Source: Phycisphaeraceae bacterium (lineage in GTDB: Bacteria; Planctomycetota; Phycisphaerae; Phycisphaerales; Phycisphaeraceae). From it: a stretch of 8,741 nucleotides of DNA. The notes below the pieces were generated by a model, which was not told where the DNA came from, searched no databases, and saw only the letters and a program-made list of their open reading frames with translations. Numbering within the stretch: position 1 is the first letter of the stretch; every line of letters starts with the position of its first letter. Position numbers and translations under genes: made by a program. Shown piece by piece: positions 6,113 through 8,741 of the stretch. Location of the stretch: NCBI GenBank assembly GCA_016763955.1, contig JAESSU010000528.1:1-8741 (forward strand), in the 5' to 3' direction.

Positions 6113-8011
6113 ATGCGCCTGATTATGGGGCAGCAAGTTACTAAACCTTCGACCCACCAGGAGCGTCGTGCCGTTGCAGGTACAATGCTCCTGGTTTTAA
6201 TTATTAGCTTAGCCGCGGCCCAGTGGCTTAGTCACTATCGCTCGGGCGTTTCACAAGAACGCTACGAACCAGACTTAGACGATCAAAGTCGCTTTGCAGA
6301 ACTGACGGTCCATCATATTGATTCTCTAAAGCTCCAATTGCCCCCCAGTTGGAAGCAAGTTTCTGAGTCACAATTAACGCAAACCATGGGCGTGATCAGT
6401 GAATCATTTTTCACCCTAAACCAGCCGCCATACAATCAATTACATGTGATGCAATTAGATGTAGGTCATGTGCAGGACCCGCAATCAGCTCTCTATGCAG
6501 CGATTCGTCAAGGCGTGAATCAACACGATCTCGCATCGCTGAGTATCGTACATCAATGGGCTCGACGGCGGGGTAATCGCATGGTTCGCCGACTCCTTGC
6601 AGTGAGTCGAACGGATGGCCAACTGGTTTTGCATCACCTGATGATTTGGACACATGATGGTCGCAACTATTGGGCGTTTTATGCCAGCCGCCGTGAGCCG
6701 AGCTTAAATGTTGATCCGAAACGCATGTCAAATTTTGACAAGCTGCATACCAGCATCGCACTGCTAGCTGCGGATACACGATTCAAACTGGTGACCCCAG
6801 AAGACATGGCAGATCGGATGCTTGGGTTTTCCGAATCTTTAGCAGCGAATCATGCGACCTGTGATGCTAATGCTCCGGGAGCTGTTTTACTTTACCCTGA
6901 TTCACTGGATGATTTTTGTATTGTCCGTGTTGCCCGGTCTGCTCATCAGGATCAAGCGGAACTTAAACAAGCCCTTACTTGGCAATTCCAAGCGAGCATG
7001 CATCGAAAACCCGAGGCAACAGAGCTGACTCAAAATACAACTCTAAGTTACACGAATCTGTGGTCGCTGCATTTTCCTGCTGACAGTGATATTGGCATTG
7101 GCCCGCAGCCTCTGTCTCGCGATTTACATGTCATTGAACAAGCTAGGGCCATGCCACTGATTTTTGAAGTGATCGGGCAGGTGGATGCGGTCAAAGCGGT
7201 TGTCGATTTGTTACCTCAATTAGCAAGTACGATGGACATGATGCCCGAACACTTCACGCAGCAAAGAGAGGCTCTTGAGCAAGGTCTTAAAGTGGTGAGT
7301 CAGACGGTTGGGCATCTTAAAAATGTCGTAAAATCGGAGCAAGTTTTTTACACCATAGCGATTGCGAATAAAAAAATAGGTTATCAATTAGAACAGATCA
7401 CCCGGTTGACGCAGGAGACTGCACAAAGTGATATTCAGGTTGTTTTCCCAAGTCAGAAAAATAAATCTGCCATCGTTGATCATCATTGGGCAATTGACTG
7501 GAAGAACGAAAGTTTTACTTCGGACACCGTTGAGCATCCGTTTGAGGGGAATTTGACTCAACGACGTTTGCATATAACGCCCAGTAACATTGTGTGTCAG
7601 GCAGATGCGTTGGCATTTAATTTGAATGTCAGTGATATCCCCTGGCCGGTGGCTGAAGATAATTGGCCAGTAGATTGGATCAAGCAGCAGAGATTGTTAA
7701 ATCGCTGGCTGCTGATTTCTACGGTGTCTGCTAGCAAGCCTCCGATTCTCAACTGGGTCTACATACAGCAAGTTGCAGAAGGTTATCATTTACTGCGTCG
7801 TCCTGTGTACGGTTTGGATACCCATGTTTTTTTGCTTGATGCTCGTGGTCGTTTCGTGAGTCTCAATGGTTTTGACCTAGATGTCCGATCAACAGGTGCT
7901 TTAGCCATCACCGTGCAACGAGTCACCTTAGAAGATGTGTATAATCAGTGGCCGACAGATAAGCCCTCAATCCAAAAATGGATCAAAGAACATGCTCAAA
8001 TGGATCATTAA
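6113..8011 (+). CDS. Membrane-anchored protein of unknown function with two beta-type domains
   Basis: I do not recognise a named family. With the ATG at 6113 it has 632 residues: a basic stretch (E-R-R), one hydrophobic helix at about 20-39 and then a long presumably periplasmic region. Two segments (about 65-210 and 235-380) resemble each other loosely in pattern, each with strands around an L-H-V or similar and a helix-rich end. They recall DUF1795/PsbP-like folds, but this is a guess. A helical piece with R-E-A-L-E-Q from 385 leads to K-K-I-G-Y ending at 424, a pattern repeated in the next protein (see 7992). The C-terminal third (about 480-630) is Trp-rich with no motif I know. The start is uncertain: a TTG at 6086 and ATGs at 6125 and 6185 are also in frame, and none has a strong ribosome-binding site. 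The stop overlaps the next gene by 20 bases, implying coupled expression. Confidence 0.7.
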   Translation: MRLIMGQQVTKPSTHQERRAVAGTMLLVLIISLAAAQWLSHYRSGVSQERYEPDLDDQSRFAELTVHHIDSLKLQLPPSWKQVSESQLTQTMGVISESFFTLNQPPYNQLHVMQLDVGHVQDPQSALYAAIRQGVNQHDLASLSIVHQWARRRGNRMVRRLLAVSRTDGQLVLHHLMIWTHDGRNYWAFYASRREPSLNVDPKRMSNFDKLHTSIALLAADTRFKLVTPEDMADRMLGFSESLAANHATCDANAPGAVLLYPDSLDDFCIVRVARSAHQDQAELKQALTWQFQASMHRKPEATELTQNTTLSYTNLWSLHFPADSDIGIGPQPLSRDLHVIEQARAMPLIFEVIGQVDAVKAVVDLLPQLASTMDMMPEHFTQQREALEQGLKVVSQTVGHLKNVVKSEQVFYTIAIANKKIGYQLEQITRLTQETAQSDIQVVFPSQKNKSAIVDHHWAIDWKNESFTSDTVEHPFEGNLTQRRLHITPSNIVCQADALAFNLNVSDIPWPVAEDNWPVDWIKQQRLLNRWLLISTVSASKPPILNWVYIQQVAEGYHLLRRPVYGLDTHVFLLDARGRFVSLNGFDLDVRSTGALAITVQRVTLEDVYNQWPTDKPSIQKWIKEHAQMDH

Positions 8012-8741
8012 TACCGTATGCCTGACGCTACTACTTGGCACGTTGACTGTGGGCTCGCTAGCACAGGCTAATCCTCTTTTGGATAATCACCGTTGGCAGG
8101 AATACTCCTATGGCGTGTCGATTCTACCCCCATTAGGTGGGAGCGTTCATAAGCAGTCTGCCGATCAGGCGATTTTGCGGATCACCATGCCAGACGGTTA
8201 TGCCATCAATTTATTTATTAAAAAAAGTACCGTACAAATCAATTTGCCCACGGTCCGCAGTCAAGCGTTAGAACAGATGGCCGGTGCTTATCCTTCAGCA
8301 ACCGTCTTGTCGGATATGAATCAAACGGTCAACAAGCGAGATCAAATGGCATTGCATTTTTTCTTGCCTCGCACCCAGCAAGGCCCTTGGGTAACTGCAC
8401 AAACATTTATCCAACTTTCGCCACAGGTCTTTGTTCTATTTCAATTAGAAACACCAAAGAATTTATACGAACTAGCCAAGCCGACTTATGATGCTGTGGT
8501 TCGTAGCATGCAAGTTTCAGACCCGCGATTGCTGCTTGCTGAACGTGAAAAATTACTGGATGCCGGTCATACGCTGCTTAAGCAAGTCAACTATAAACAA
8601 TTCGTTAAGCAACTCATCCCTGAACAATGGCTCCGATTTGTTGAAGGTGATCGTGATATCGGCTACATGCGCATTCGCCAGAGCTATGGCCGTTTGGATG
8701 ATCGCAAAGAAAAAATGCCTGCCTACATCGAACGCTTCGGC
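7992..8741 (+). CDS. Secreted protein of unknown function, paralogue of the upstream protein, 3' end cut off
   Basis: The frame is open from ATG at 7992 to the last base, giving 250 residues with no stop. It begins with a Sec signal peptide: Lys3, a hydrophobic core (CLTLLLGTLTVGS) and a likely cut after S-L-A-Q-A near residue 26. It has no lipobox, so a soluble periplasmic or secreted product is expected. A beta-rich domain follows to about 175, then a helix opening E-R-E-K-L-L at 184-189, then R-D-I-G-Y ending at 225. These line up with the middle of the preceding protein: SM-x(n)-ER-E-K-L against STM-x(n)-QR-E-A-L, and D-I-G-Y against K-I-G-Y with equal spacing between the two marks. It overlaps the upstream gene by 20 bases in another frame. 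Only a weak AAAGA precedes the ATG, so translation may rely on the upstream ribosomes. The function is unknown. Confidence 0.75.
   Translation, partial: MLKWIINTVCLTLLLGTLTVGSLAQANPLLDNHRWQEYSYGVSILPPLGGSVHKQSADQAILRITMPDGYAINLFIKKSTVQINLPTVRSQALEQMAGAYPSATVLSDMNQTVNKRDQMALHFFLPRTQQGPWVTAQTFIQLSPQVFVLFQLETPKNLYELAKPTYDAVVRSMQVSDPRLLLAEREKLLDAGHTLLKQVNYKQFVKQLIPEQWLRFVEGDRDIGYMRIRQSYGRLDDRKEKMPAYIERFG

Noticed and set aside
6411..6779. Minus-strand open frame of 122 codons inside the first unknown gene
   Set aside because: The plus-strand frame continues unbroken for over 600 codons, and the antisense product shows no motif or ribosome-binding support.
7370..7376. Run of seven A bases in the first unknown gene, with a similar run at 8220-8226 in the second
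   Set aside because: Both could be slippage sites, but the reading frame continues sensibly on both sides and no alternative frame of note opens there.
1..8741. Insertion sequences, tRNA or rRNA genes, CRISPR arrays
   Set aside because: No transposase-like product, terminal inverted repeats, regularly spaced repeats or tRNA-like structure was seen by eye; the window is packed with polysaccharide genes.

Overview
The window reads as one long plus-strand exopolysaccharide gene cluster. From left to right it encodes the end of an initiating sugar transferase, an outer-membrane export lipoprotein, an inner-membrane chain-length regulator, an ExeA/GspA-type ATPase, a cytoplasmic tyrosine kinase, a glycosyltransferase, and two related exported proteins of unknown function. 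Genes lie 2 to about 100 bases apart or overlap, all on one strand. I found no convincing terminator or internal promoter, so co-transcription is likely.

The host is a diderm (Gram-negative-type) bacterium: there is a lipobox-bearing Wza-type export protein, a Wzz/GNVR periplasmic coiled-coil protein and a Sec-type signal peptide. Base composition is roughly balanced. Polysaccharide protein plus a separate CpsD-type kinase, an ExeA-like ATPase and a glycosyltransferase resembling the TIGR03087 group is the pattern known from XrtA/PEP-CTERM (exosortase-associated) loci of Proteobacteria, and similar sets occur in Planctomycetota. I favour a planctomycete of the Phycisphaerae type, but this is a weak inference. 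No exosortase or PEP-CTERM protein lies inside the window.

Layout: 2-148 sugar transferase C-terminus; 179-967 export lipoprotein; 1048-2727 chain-length protein; 2728-2826 a gap holding a diverged, in-frame copy of the preceding gene's tail; 2827-3711 ATPase; 3714-4682 tyrosine kinase; 4742-6070 glycosyltransferase; 6113-8011 membrane-anchored unknown; 7992-8741 secreted unknown, cut by the window end.

How they probably work together: the sugar transferase loads the first sugar on the lipid carrier and the glycosyltransferase extends the unit. The Wzz-like protein and its separate kinase partner control polymer length by phosphorylation cycles on the kinase's tyrosine-rich tail. The lipoprotein provides the outer-membrane exit. 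The ATPase may act on the kinase or the envelope complex, as ExeA does with ExeB. The last two proteins share a domain arrangement and look like a lineage-specific exported pair added to the polysaccharide machine. They are the best candidates here for something undescribed.
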